Assembly: GCA_903957465.1 (NCBI GenBank)
Contig: CAJBPJ010000039.1
Span: 1 to 12,020, forward strand
From: an uncultured Opitutia bacterium
GTDB taxonomy: Bacteria > Verrucomicrobiota > Verrucomicrobiia > Opitutales > UBA953
DNA length: 12,020 nt
Reading direction: 5' to 3'
A model generated the notes under the pieces. That model was not told the DNA's origin, searched no databases, and saw only the letters and a program-made list of their open reading frames with translations. Positions 1 through 5,932 of this stretch are shown one piece after another (positions within the stretch are counted from its first letter, which is position 1; each line of letters opens with the position of its first letter). A program made the position numbers and the translations under genes.

Positions 1-75
1 CACGATTTCTATTAAGATTCTAGGAGGTGTTCAATTCTTAATAACAAACTGTGTGCATGAATAGATAGTGCCGAC

Positions 76-621
76 TCATTCCGTGTCGCCGAGTTCGCGG
101 CGGCGTTCTTCGCGGCGTTGGCGCATGAATTCTTCGAAGGCTGCACGATTCTTATTCGGGCTCTCCATTGCTAGGCCGTGTTTAATGGCGTCCTGGATGT
201 CTTCATGGTACTTATCGATGATCTGCGGCATGGTTTGCACACAGCGTGAAATTTGCCGGCGCGTTAGCTTTGCGTCTTCAAGCGGGAACTCGATCATCGG
301 CCGGATCTCGCCGTCTTCAGCGTCGTACTCGAACTGAAGCATTTTAGTCATCCAGCTGATCTGGAGCAGTGTCTGGAAGAGCGATAGCCGATTGAAGGAA
401 TTTGCATCCGTCGGGCACTTATAGGCCGCAGGCGCAAAGATTTTCACAAACTCGCCGTCTTCTTCCGCCCGGATGATAATGCGTAGGTGAGGATCGCCGT
501 CGGCGTCCTTGTAGTTATCCATGCTAAACCCTGTGCTGATGAAGTCTTTGCCTTCAGGGATAGTGTGTTTGAGTCCTCCCTCAGTGAGGAAGTTGCTAAT
601 CTCCTTGAGTGTCGTGGCCAT
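76..621 (-). CDS. YbjN-like small acidic protein, function unknown
   Basis: This 181-residue protein has no signal peptide or membrane segment. Its N-terminal half (about 1-70) looks like a short helix followed by beta strands. A central helix (about 75-95) leads to the stretch LQFEYDAEDGEIRPMIEFPL (about 95-114), then a helical region beginning LTRRQISRCV. A strand-rich fold with an acidic 'FEYD..DGEIR' turn and a following helix resembles the YbjN / type III secretion chaperone-like fold; this is a judgement from the pattern, not a database match. The tail (about 155-181) is very rich in Arg and Glu (RQRREERRREL) and probably forms a charged helix or coiled coil. The ATG at 621 has no Shine-Dalgarno upstream. 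A perfect TATAAT lies 67 bp upstream on the same strand. The gene lies downstream of ppdK in the same direction, but 366 bp of repeats separate them, so it is probably transcribed alone. A role in folding or stress, as for other YbjN proteins, is speculation. Confidence 0.72.
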   Translation of the reverse strand: MATTLKEISNFLTEGGLKHTIPEGKDFISTGFSMDNYKDADGDPHLRIIIRAEEDGEFVKIFAPAAYKCPTDANSFNRLSLFQTLLQISWMTKMLQFEYDAEDGEIRPMIEFPLEDAKLTRRQISRCVQTMPQIIDKYHEDIQDAIKHGLAMESPNKNRAAFEEFMRQRREERRRELGDTE

Positions 622-688
622 AGTATGGGGTAGGGCATCAGGCTAGCATTCCCTTCTACCTACGCAAGCCGCTCAAGTGTCATAGATT

Positions 689-694
689 ATTATA
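689..694 (-). promoter_or_regulatory. Possible -10 box for the YbjN-like gene
   Basis: The minus strand reads TATAAT exactly here, 67 bp upstream of the ATG at 621. No good -35 box sits 16-18 bp further upstream. The would-be spacer holds a perfect CCGC/GCGG hairpin at 700-710. Match to the sigma-70 consensus is seen; activity is inferred. Confidence 0.35.
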
Positions 695-748
695 GAAAAC
701 CGCTACGCGGAGGAGAAAGGAGCAAGCGGGAAGCGGGAAGAATCTAAC

Positions 749-775
749 GCCGCTCATACCGCTGATACCGCTAAC
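749..775. repeat. Three tandem 9-bp repeats (left block)
   Basis: Three adjacent 9-mers of the form RCCGCTNAY (749-757, 758-766, 767-775) share the core CCGCT. The same type of triplet recurs at 888-914, on the other side of the hairpin array. Confidence 0.75.
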
Positions 776-872
776 ATTGTCATAAGGCCGAAGGCCTGCC
801 GTCGTAGGCGTAGCCGCCGTCATAACGAAGCGGAGCGAAGTGCCGTCGTAGGTCCGAAGGACCGCCGTCGTC
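776..872. repeat. Linker-and-mini-hairpin array (REP-like)
   Basis: A 9-bp linker, consensus GCCGTCRTA, occurs at 776-784 (degenerate), 798-806, 816-824, 842-850 and 864-872 (last base differs). Between the linkers sit four inverted repeats. Three are perfect: AGGCC-gaa-GGCCT (785-797), GGC-gta-GCC (807-815) and GGTCC-gaa-GGACC (851-863). The fourth (825-841) has loop GGA and imperfect arms. On the plus strand all loops are GNA, the class known to give unusually stable DNA mini-hairpins. Two of the linkers put GTAG at the foot of a hairpin, as in REP elements. No gene of the REP-associated tyrosine transposase family is in the window. The stretch is not credible coding sequence. Confidence 0.7.
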
Positions 873-887
873 TCCATGACTTCTATC

Positions 888-914
888 ACCGCTCATACCG
901 CTAACACCGCTAAC
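888..914. repeat. Three tandem 9-bp repeats (right block)
   Basis: Three 9-mers ACCGCTNAY at 888-896, 897-905 and 906-914, the last two identical (ACCGCTAAC). They match the left block at 749-775 in orientation and unit length, so the hairpin array is bracketed by direct repeats. The last unit also forms the left arm of a perfect hairpin, CCGCTAA (907-913) with TTAGCGG (919-925). Confidence 0.75.
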
Positions 915-916
915 GT

Positions 917-976
917 GATTAGCGGGTTAGCTGGCTAGCTGCTCAGCTCTTTAGTCCTTAGCCCTTAAGCTTTAGT
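917..976. repeat. TTAG-phased degenerate tandem array
   Basis: TTAG-like tetramers start at 919, 927, 935, 943, 951, 958, 965 and 972. The spacing is 8 bp for the first four steps, then 7 bp. The 7-bp part (949-976) has units such as CTTTAGT and CCTTAGC, related to the heptamers upstream of thiD. It ends 11 bp before the ppdK stop codon and would lie in the 3' untranslated part of the ppdK mRNA. No run of T follows any hairpin on the minus strand, so I do not call a Rho-independent terminator. Confidence 0.6.
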
Positions 977-987
977 CTGTCTTCAAC

Positions 988-3750
988 TTACTTCTTCTTC
1001 GCGGCGCGCTTTTCTTCGATAGCCGCTTGCGCAGCAGCGAGACGAGCAACGGGCACGCGGTAAGGCGAGCAGGAGACGTACGAAAGGCCCACGCGATGGC
1101 AGAACTTGACGGAGTCAGGTTCGCCGCCGTGCTCACCACAGATGCCGAGCTTGATGTCGGGACGGGTCTTGCGACCTTTCTCGATAGCAATCTGGACCAA
1201 CTGTCCGACACCGGTCTGGTCGAGCGTCGCAAACGGGTTCTTCTTGAAGATCTCATTCTCCGTATAGGCACCGAGGAAGCTACCCATGTCGTCGCGACTC
1301 ATACCGAGCGCAGTCTGGGTAAGGTCATTGGTACCGAAGCTGAAGAACTCAGCCGTCTGAGCAATGTCGTCCGCAGTGAGTGCACCGCGAGGGACTTCGA
1401 TCATCGTGCCGACCTGGTAAGCAATCTTCACCTTCTGCTCGGCCTGAACTTCGGCAGCGACGCGGTGAATGACTTCGACCTGTAAGTCGAGCTCGCGCTT
1501 GAAACCGACGAGCGGGACCATCACTTCAGGCTTAACCTTAATGCCCTTCTTTTGGACATGGGCGGCGGCCTCGAAGATCGCACGTGCCTGCGTTTCAGTG
1601 ATTTCAGGGTAAGCAATTCCGAGACGGCAACCGCGGTGACCAAGCATCGGGTTGAATTCGTGGAGAGCTTTGACGCGTGACACGACTTTCTCCGTTGGGA
1701 GACCGAGTTTCTTCGCCAGCGCAGCCTGCGCGGTTTCGTCATGCGGTACGAATTCGTGGAGGGGAGGATCAAGCAGACGAATCGTCGCAGGCAATCCTTT
1801 GAGTGCTTCGAAAATACCAATGAAGTCTTCGCGCTGGTAAGGCAGGATCTTCGCGAGGGCTTTTTTGCGGCCTGCAACAGTGTCAGCGAGGATCATCTCA
1901 CGGACAGCATCGATACGGTCGCCTTCGAAGAACATGTGCTCGGTACGCGTGAGACCGATACCTTGGGCGCCAAAGGCAATCGCCTGTTGGGTCTGCTCAG
2001 GATTATCAGCGTTGGTACGTACTGCGAGACGGGTGGACTGCGCACACCATTTCATCAATTGGACGTAGTTGCGGAACTTCTCAGTCTTCTGGGCAACTTT
2101 GTCGTCGCTCAAGAGGCCTGAGATAATTTCCGAAGGGGCTGTCTTGATTTGGCCCGCATAGACAGTACCCGCGGTACCATCGATGGAAAGGAAGTCGCCT
2201 TCCTTAAAGGTGTGACCGGCAATGGTCGTCGTCTTCTTATCGTAGTCGATTTCGACTGCAGCAGCACCGCAGACGCAAACCTTACCCATCTGACGGGCAA
2301 CCAGCGCAGCGTGCGAAGAGACGCCGCCACGTGCAGTGAGAATACCTTCAGCAGCAATCATCCCGCGCAAGTCTTCCGGGGATGTTTCGATACGCACGAG
2401 CAAGACCTTCTCGCCACGTTCAGCAGCGACCACGGCGCGATCCGCATTGAAGTAGATTTTACCGGTAGCGGCGCCAGGACCTGCAGGCAGACCATTCGCA
2501 ATGGCTTTCGCTTTCTTAACCTCAGTGAGGTCGAAGATTGGGGCGAGCAACTGTTCAAGCTGGTCAGCAGGGTTACGGAGAACCGCTGTCTCCCAATCGA
2601 TAAGTTTTTCCTTCACCATGTCGGCTGCGAACTTGAGTGCAGCGGCAGCGGTACGCTTACCATTGCGCGTTTGCAGCATGAAGAGCTTACCTTCTTGGAT
2701 AGTGAACTCGATATCTTGGACGTCCTTGAAGTGCTTCTCGAGCGTCTGACGCACTTTAAGAAGTTCAGCGTAAGACTTCGGCATCACATCTTTAAGTTTC
2801 AGAACTGGCTCAGGGGTGCGCACACCCGCAACGACGTCTTCGCCTTGTGCGTTAACGAGGTATTCGCCGTAAAACTCATTCTCGCCGTTGGCAGGATTAC
2901 GCGTGAAGGCGACGCCGGAACCTGACGATGCACCGGTGTTACCGAACACCATGGCTTGGACGTTAACCGCGGTGCCCCACTCTGCGGGGATGTTGTACTT
3001 GCGACGGTACACAATCGCACGGTCGTTCATCCACGAACTGAAGACGGCACCCGCGGCGCCACGTAATTGGTCCCATGGGCTATTGGGGAAGTCTTTACCG
3101 GTACGATCTTTGACGAGTTTCTTGAAGCGCTTCACGAGCTCCTTCTGGTCATCTGCCGTGAGCTTGGAGTCTTCGACGTCGCTCTTGTACTTAGCGTGTT
3201 TGAATTCCTCGATGATTGATTCGAAAGGTTCATGGTCTTCGCCTTCGCGTTTTTGCACGCCGAGAACGACGTCGCCATACATCTGAATGAAGCGGCGGTA
3301 ACAATCCCAAGCGAAGCGCGCGTTGCCAGTCGATTTCTCGAGTGCGATGACGGCTTGATCGTTTAAGCCAAGATTCAGAATGGTATCCATCATACCAGGC
3401 ATCGAATCGCGTGCACCTGAGCGAACGGCGACGAGCAGCGGCGTACCAGTGGTCGAACCAAACTTGGTGCCCATGATGCGTTCCATATTAGCGACACCGG
3501 CTTCCATCTGTGCCTGGAGTGCAGCAGGGTAGCTCTTCTTATTGGCGTAGTAGTAAGTGCAAACCTCAGTGGTGATGGTGAAACCTGGAGGAACGGGCAG
3601 ACCGATGCGGGTCATCTCCGCAAGATTAGCGCCCTTACCTCCAAGGAGCGCCTTCATGCTGCCGTCGCCGTCAGCTTTGCGGTCACCCCAAGTATAGACA
3701 TACTTAGTGGATTTACCGCTGGTGGACTTCTTCTGGGTGGTCTTGGCCAT
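988..3750 (-). CDS. ppdK: Pyruvate, phosphate dikinase
   Basis: This cytosolic enzyme interconverts ATP + pyruvate + Pi and AMP + PEP + PPi, working in gluconeogenesis or PPi-linked glycolysis. All three domains are present in order in 920 residues, slightly longer than the usual 870-880. The N-terminal ATP-grasp domain (about 20-360) starts with GGKGANLAEM (37-46) and has SGARDSMPGMMDTILNLG (111-128). The swivelling phosphohistidine domain carries GGVSSHAALVAR, with catalytic His480. The C-terminal PEP/pyruvate TIM barrel (about 540-905) has TRTEHMFF (601-608), GTNDLTQ (806-812) and GICGEHGG with catalytic Cys871. The residue two before His480, Thr in plant enzymes and the target of the PPDK regulatory protein, is Ser478 here. 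The Lys/Thr/Ser-rich leader (1-17) and AAKKK tail are extensions of unknown meaning. The ATG at 3750 lacks a Shine-Dalgarno, but the GGKGA region lies only about 36 residues in, so the start is likely right. No PPDK kinase/phosphatase gene is adjacent. Confidence 0.98.
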   Translation of the reverse strand: MAKTTQKKSTSGKSTKYVYTWGDRKADGDGSMKALLGGKGANLAEMTRIGLPVPPGFTITTEVCTYYYANKKSYPAALQAQMEAGVANMERIMGTKFGSTTGTPLLVAVRSGARDSMPGMMDTILNLGLNDQAVIALEKSTGNARFAWDCYRRFIQMYGDVVLGVQKREGEDHEPFESIIEEFKHAKYKSDVEDSKLTADDQKELVKRFKKLVKDRTGKDFPNSPWDQLRGAAGAVFSSWMNDRAIVYRRKYNIPAEWGTAVNVQAMVFGNTGASSGSGVAFTRNPANGENEFYGEYLVNAQGEDVVAGVRTPEPVLKLKDVMPKSYAELLKVRQTLEKHFKDVQDIEFTIQEGKLFMLQTRNGKRTAAAALKFAADMVKEKLIDWETAVLRNPADQLEQLLAPIFDLTEVKKAKAIANGLPAGPGAATGKIYFNADRAVVAAERGEKVLLVRIETSPEDLRGMIAAEGILTARGGVSSHAALVARQMGKVCVCGAAAVEIDYDKKTTTIAGHTFKEGDFLSIDGTAGTVYAGQIKTAPSEIISGLLSDDKVAQKTEKFRNYVQLMKWCAQSTRLAVRTNADNPEQTQQAIAFGAQGIGLTRTEHMFFEGDRIDAVREMILADTVAGRKKALAKILPYQREDFIGIFEALKGLPATIRLLDPPLHEFVPHDETAQAALAKKLGLPTEKVVSRVKALHEFNPMLGHRGCRLGIAYPEITETQARAIFEAAAHVQKKGIKVKPEVMVPLVGFKRELDLQVEVIHRVAAEVQAEQKVKIAYQVGTMIEVPRGALTADDIAQTAEFFSFGTNDLTQTALGMSRDDMGSFLGAYTENEIFKKNPFATLDQTGVGQLVQIAIEKGRKTRPDIKLGICGEHGGEPDSVKFCHRVGLSYVSCSPYRVPVARLAAAQAAIEEKRAAKKK

Positions 3751-3866
3751 GTGTGTGGAAAGTCGTTATAAGGAGTAGGTGAACGCACGTCCACTAAGTG
3801 ACATACGTAGTCCAACAGAAAGCCTCGAGGGACAAGGGTGTCAAAAAGAAAGGGGAAGAGCGCTGA

Positions 3867-3908
3867 TGCACTAGCCTAAAGCCTAATGACTAAAGACTAA
3901 GGACTGAG
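3867..3908. repeat. Heptamer array, GNCTRAR type
   Basis: Five adjacent 7-mers from 3874 to 3908 fit or nearly fit GNCTRAR, starting with GCCTAAA; a sixth degenerate unit precedes them at 3867-3873. Their reverse complement is the TTTAGGC/TTTAGTC type seen at 4024-4051, so the two arrays are inverted relative to each other, 115 bp apart. Confidence 0.7.
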
Positions 3909-4023
3909 ATGAATAAGCAGGGCACATCTTTCCATTAATCCTTTATTGAGAAGTCGTTAGCCACGTCTCATTGAAAGCTCGACGAGCGTGTTAGAGAGCT
4001 TGGACCCCACCGATATATTCCCC

Positions 4024-4051
4024 TTTAGGCTTTAGGCTTTGGCCTTTAGGC
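4024..4051. repeat. Heptamer array, TTTAGGC x4
   Basis: Four adjacent 7-mers: TTTAGGC at 4024-4030, 4031-4037 and 4045-4051, and TTTGGCC at 4038-4044. The array ends 8 bp before the thiD ATG at 4060, so it occupies the position of the ribosome binding site; the final AGG (4048-4050) is the only Shine-Dalgarno-like element. Confidence 0.8.
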
Positions 4052-4059
4052 TCACCTCA

Positions 4060-4848
4060 ATGTCCCTACCCGTTCCCATCGCCTTATCCATTGCTGGATC
4101 TGATTCAGGTGGTGGCGCCGGTATTCAGGCCGACTTGCTCACCTTCGCTGCGCACGGCGTCTATGGGACAACTGCAGTTACCTGCCTCACTGCGCAAAAC
4201 CCCGAAGGCGTCACCGCAGTACACGCAAGCCCAGCTGAAATCGTGCGTGAGCAAATTCTCCAAGTACTACGCTACTACCCTGTTAAAGCTATTAAGACCG
4301 GCATGCTCTTCGATGCGGCAATCATCCGCGCCGTCGTCGCTGTACTGAAAGACAACGCCCATATTCCACTCATCGTCGATCCCGTGATGGTCGCTTCGAG
4401 TGGCGCGCGACTACTGCAAGAAGATGCGATGAGCGTACTCATGAACGAACTTATCCCCATCGCACATGTGGTGACGCCCAATTTAGATGAAGCGGAAATT
4501 TTACTCGGGAAGCGCCCGCGCGAAACCGAAGTCGGTATGATGGTCGACGCCGCTGAACTCGCCAAAAAACTCGGGACGACCGTTCTACTCAAAGGCGGAC
4601 ATAGCCAAGGCACCACACTGCGTGATATCTTGGTCGATAACAACGGGCGTGCCCTTTCTGTCTGCACAGCCAACCGCATCAGCGACGTCGATACCCATGG
4701 CAGCGGGTGCACGCTCTCGGCCGCTCTGACTGCGCGTCTCGCACGTGGCGAAGACCTTACCGAAGCTTTTCAAAACGCTCACGCCTACCTGCAAGAAAGC
4801 CTAGCGGCCTCGATCCAAGTGGGACCACGCAAACACATTGGACACTGA
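4060..4848 (+). CDS. thiD: Hydroxymethylpyrimidine/phosphomethylpyrimidine kinase
   Basis: ThiD phosphorylates 4-amino-5-hydroxymethyl-2-methylpyrimidine and then its monophosphate, giving the pyrimidine diphosphate that ThiE joins to the thiazole. The 262 residues match the usual ThiD length and the ribokinase-like fold. Seen motifs are the substrate loop IAGSDSGGGAGIQAD (11-25), AIKTGML (77-83), VDPVMVASSG (106-115), VTPNLDEAEIL (138-148), LLKGGH (176-181) and the anion-hole motif DTHGSGCTLSAA (211-222) with catalytic Cys217. I chose the ATG at 4060 rather than an in-frame TTG at 4039: the extra seven codons would read through the heptamer repeat, while ThiD proteins begin shortly before the AGSDSGGGAG loop. 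No ThiE domain is fused and no other thiamine gene is adjacent. The gene is convergent with the phosphoesterase, 12 bp apart. No TPP riboswitch is visible, so control by thiamine is not shown. Confidence 0.96.
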   Translation: MSLPVPIALSIAGSDSGGGAGIQADLLTFAAHGVYGTTAVTCLTAQNPEGVTAVHASPAEIVREQILQVLRYYPVKAIKTGMLFDAAIIRAVVAVLKDNAHIPLIVDPVMVASSGARLLQEDAMSVLMNELIPIAHVVTPNLDEAEILLGKRPRETEVGMMVDAAELAKKLGTTVLLKGGHSQGTTLRDILVDNNGRALSVCTANRISDVDTHGSGCTLSAALTARLARGEDLTEAFQNAHAYLQESLAASIQVGPRKHIGH

Positions 4849-4860
4849 GTCGGCGGATTC

Positions 4861-5799
4861 TTAGATAGGGCTGACCATCTGTCGCTCCACTGTGCCGTCG
4901 AGATGGAAGTCCACCAAGCCGAAGGCGGGCGGGAAATCATTATCGAGAACACCCTTCCACCAGTTGCCGCTGACCGCACCCGAGTTAAGGTGGCGGACAC
5001 CCAGGTAGTCGACCTGATCGACATAATGAACATGTCCAGTCAACACAGCGCGCGCACGTGGGAAACGTCGGAGCAGTTGCGTAATCTCTTTTAGGTCGCG
5101 CTGGAGATCGCCATAAGGGAAGCCCCACTTCTCGGCTGGCTGATGATTAACCATATACATCCAAGCACCCGGCGACTGAATGGGCACATGGCAGCAGAGC
5201 GCGGCGTGCTCGCCGTCACCGAGCTCAGATAACTGCGACTCAATCCAAGCCAACTGCTGTTCGCCGAAGGAATAGCGGCGGCCACCCATACTGTCACACA
5301 TCAGAAAACGCCATTTACCAATACGCACCGCATAGTAGGGCGCAGGCATACCAAGTAGAGTGAGTGCGCCAGCTTTACCTTCCTGGGCGAGACCTAGGTG
5401 CCCTTGGTGGTTTGCGACATCACCTTTCGGCGGAGTCCAGACATCGTGATTTCCGAGGCAAGAATGGACAGGAATGTCGAATCCAGCGAAGGCCTTTCTC
5501 CATGCAGCCCAGTGCGACTCGGCCTCAGCGAGAGTCCGACCGTTAAGCTCCATAAAAGAATCGCCGGTATTCATAACCGCCACTGCACCCGATGCCTTCA
5601 CCGCGGCGAGCACCTTGGCCATGCCTTCAAAGGCAGCTGGGCGATCGCACATATGAATATCGGTTAAGTGGGCGATACGCAGCCCGCCCTTAGGCGCAGG
5701 CTTGGCTGCAGCTTCCGATGCGGATAGCAGCGGCCCAGCGAGACCAGCGGCACCGAGCAAGGAAAGACTGGACAGAAAATCGCGCCGGGTGGGGTTCAT
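4861..5799 (-). CDS. Tat-exported calcineurin-like metallophosphoesterase
   Basis: A 312-residue two-metal phosphoesterase, probably periplasmic. The N-terminus TRRDFL followed by a hydrophobic, Ala/Leu-rich stretch (about 9-31) is a twin-arginine signal, cleaved probably around SEAAA (28-32). The metallophosphoesterase signatures occur in order: D47-x-H49 (LTDIH), GD80 (NTGDSF), GN117H118D (LGNHD), H204 (CCHVP) and GH256VH258 (LTGHVH). All metal ligands are therefore present. The C-terminal SGAVSGNWWKG (273-283) is typical of exported phosphoesterases related to the CpdA and acid-phosphatase groups. The substrate cannot be told from sequence; phosphodiesters or phosphomonoesters released outside the cytoplasm are likely. 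The ATG at 5799 gives an intact Tat signal, but the only purine-rich element, GGAAGG, is 17 nt upstream, too far for a normal ribosome site. It is convergent with thiD and divergent from glcD. Confidence 0.9.
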   Translation of the reverse strand: MNPTRRDFLSSLSLLGAAGLAGPLLSASEAAAKPAPKGGLRIAHLTDIHMCDRPAAFEGMAKVLAAVKASGAVAVMNTGDSFMELNGRTLAEAESHWAAWRKAFAGFDIPVHSCLGNHDVWTPPKGDVANHQGHLGLAQEGKAGALTLLGMPAPYYAVRIGKWRFLMCDSMGGRRYSFGEQQLAWIESQLSELGDGEHAALCCHVPIQSPGAWMYMVNHQPAEKWGFPYGDLQRDLKEITQLLRRFPRARAVLTGHVHYVDQVDYLGVRHLNSGAVSGNWWKGVLDNDFPPAFGLVDFHLDGTVERQMVSPI

Positions 5800-5854
5800 G
5801 TGAGAATCACAATAAGCCTTCCGTCTAGAATCAACCCTAGAGCCAAAGGTTAAC

Positions 5855-5876
5855 GACAGTCACTTATGCTACTGTC
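5855..5876. repeat. Inverted repeat GACAGT/ACTGTC
   Basis: GACAGT (5855-5860) and ACTGTC (5871-5876) are perfect 6-bp arms around a 10-nt centre, in the gap between the phosphoesterase and glcD. TTTT follows on the plus strand, but no plus-strand gene precedes it, so an operator is as likely as a terminator. Confidence 0.4.
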
Positions 5877-5888
5877 TTTTCGTTCTTC

Positions 5889-5914
5889 GTCTTTGAGCCA
5901 ACAAAGACTATACA
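5889..5914 (+). promoter_or_regulatory. Candidate glcD promoter/operator
   Basis: GTCTTTG (5889-5895) and CAAAGAC (5902-5908) form a perfect 7-bp inverted repeat with a 6-bp centre. It directly abuts TATACA (5909-5914), a fair -10 box 18 bp upstream of the glcD ATG at 5933. The -35 region is weak. A dyad between the -35 and -10 is where a repressor, or an activator of the spacer-binding type, would act. Symmetry and position are seen; function is inferred. Confidence 0.4.
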
Positions 5915-5932
5915 TCGATAGACCGTCGCCTC

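Larger units (their letters stand above)
622..987. other. Intergenic repeat patchwork, no credible gene
   Basis: This 366-bp gap between the ppdK stop and the YbjN-like gene holds, from right to left on the transcribed minus strand, the TTAG-phased array, the 9-bp triplet, the linker-hairpin array, a second 9-bp triplet, a CCGC-tac-GCGG hairpin (700-710) and a TATAAT box. Open frames crossing it have repeat-driven composition and no recognisable domain. About 670-748 is purine-rich around AGGAGAAAGGAGC and otherwise unremarkable. Confidence 0.6.
3751..4059. other. Divergent intergenic region between ppdK and thiD
   Basis: This 309-bp gap holds the upstream regions of both genes. On the minus strand a TTGACA (3839-3844) would be a good -35 for ppdK, but the hexamer 17 bp on (TTTCTG) is a poor -10. 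On the plus strand TATATT (4014-4019) could be a -10 for thiD with no good -35. The region 3909-4023 between the two heptamer arrays holds a 6-bp inverted repeat AAGCTC/GAGCTT (3975-3980 and 3996-4001). I see no credible gene and no thiamine (TPP) riboswitch signature. Confidence 0.5.

Noticed and set aside
21..29. Strong Shine-Dalgarno-like TAGGAGGTG on the plus strand
   Set aside because: No start codon at the right distance opens more than a few codons, and the nearby gene is on the other strand.
11..42. Terminator for the YbjN-like gene (ATTAAGA/TCTTAAT inverted repeat)
   Set aside because: AT-rich 7-bp arms with an 18-nt loop and no T-run on the minus strand; too weak to call.
680..889. 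69-codon minus-strand open frame in the repeat region
   Set aside because: Its sequence is a translation of the linker-hairpin array, with no independent coding signal.
749..914. CRISPR array
   Set aside because: Repeats are 9 bp and adjacent, with no 28-37 bp repeats, no spacers of constant length and no cas genes.
2149..2925. Long plus-strand open frame opposite ppdK (258 codons)
   Set aside because: It lies wholly antisense to well-conserved PpdK domains, and its translation shows no recognisable motif.
4024..4051. Eukaryotic telomere repeat (TTTAGGC resembles the plant TTTAGGG)
   Set aside because: Only four internal units between compact bacterial genes; the resemblance is coincidental.
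3751..4059. TPP (thiamine) riboswitch upstream of thiD, suggested by ACTGAGATGA near 3903
   Set aside because: Only a CTGAGA fragment is present; the second conserved block (ACCTGATCTGG-like) and the P1-P5 layout are missing, and the CTGAGA-like bases belong to the heptamer array.
5855..5880. Rho-independent terminator (GACAGT stem then TTTT)
   Set aside because: No plus-strand gene lies upstream to terminate, the stem is short, and the loop is 10 nt.
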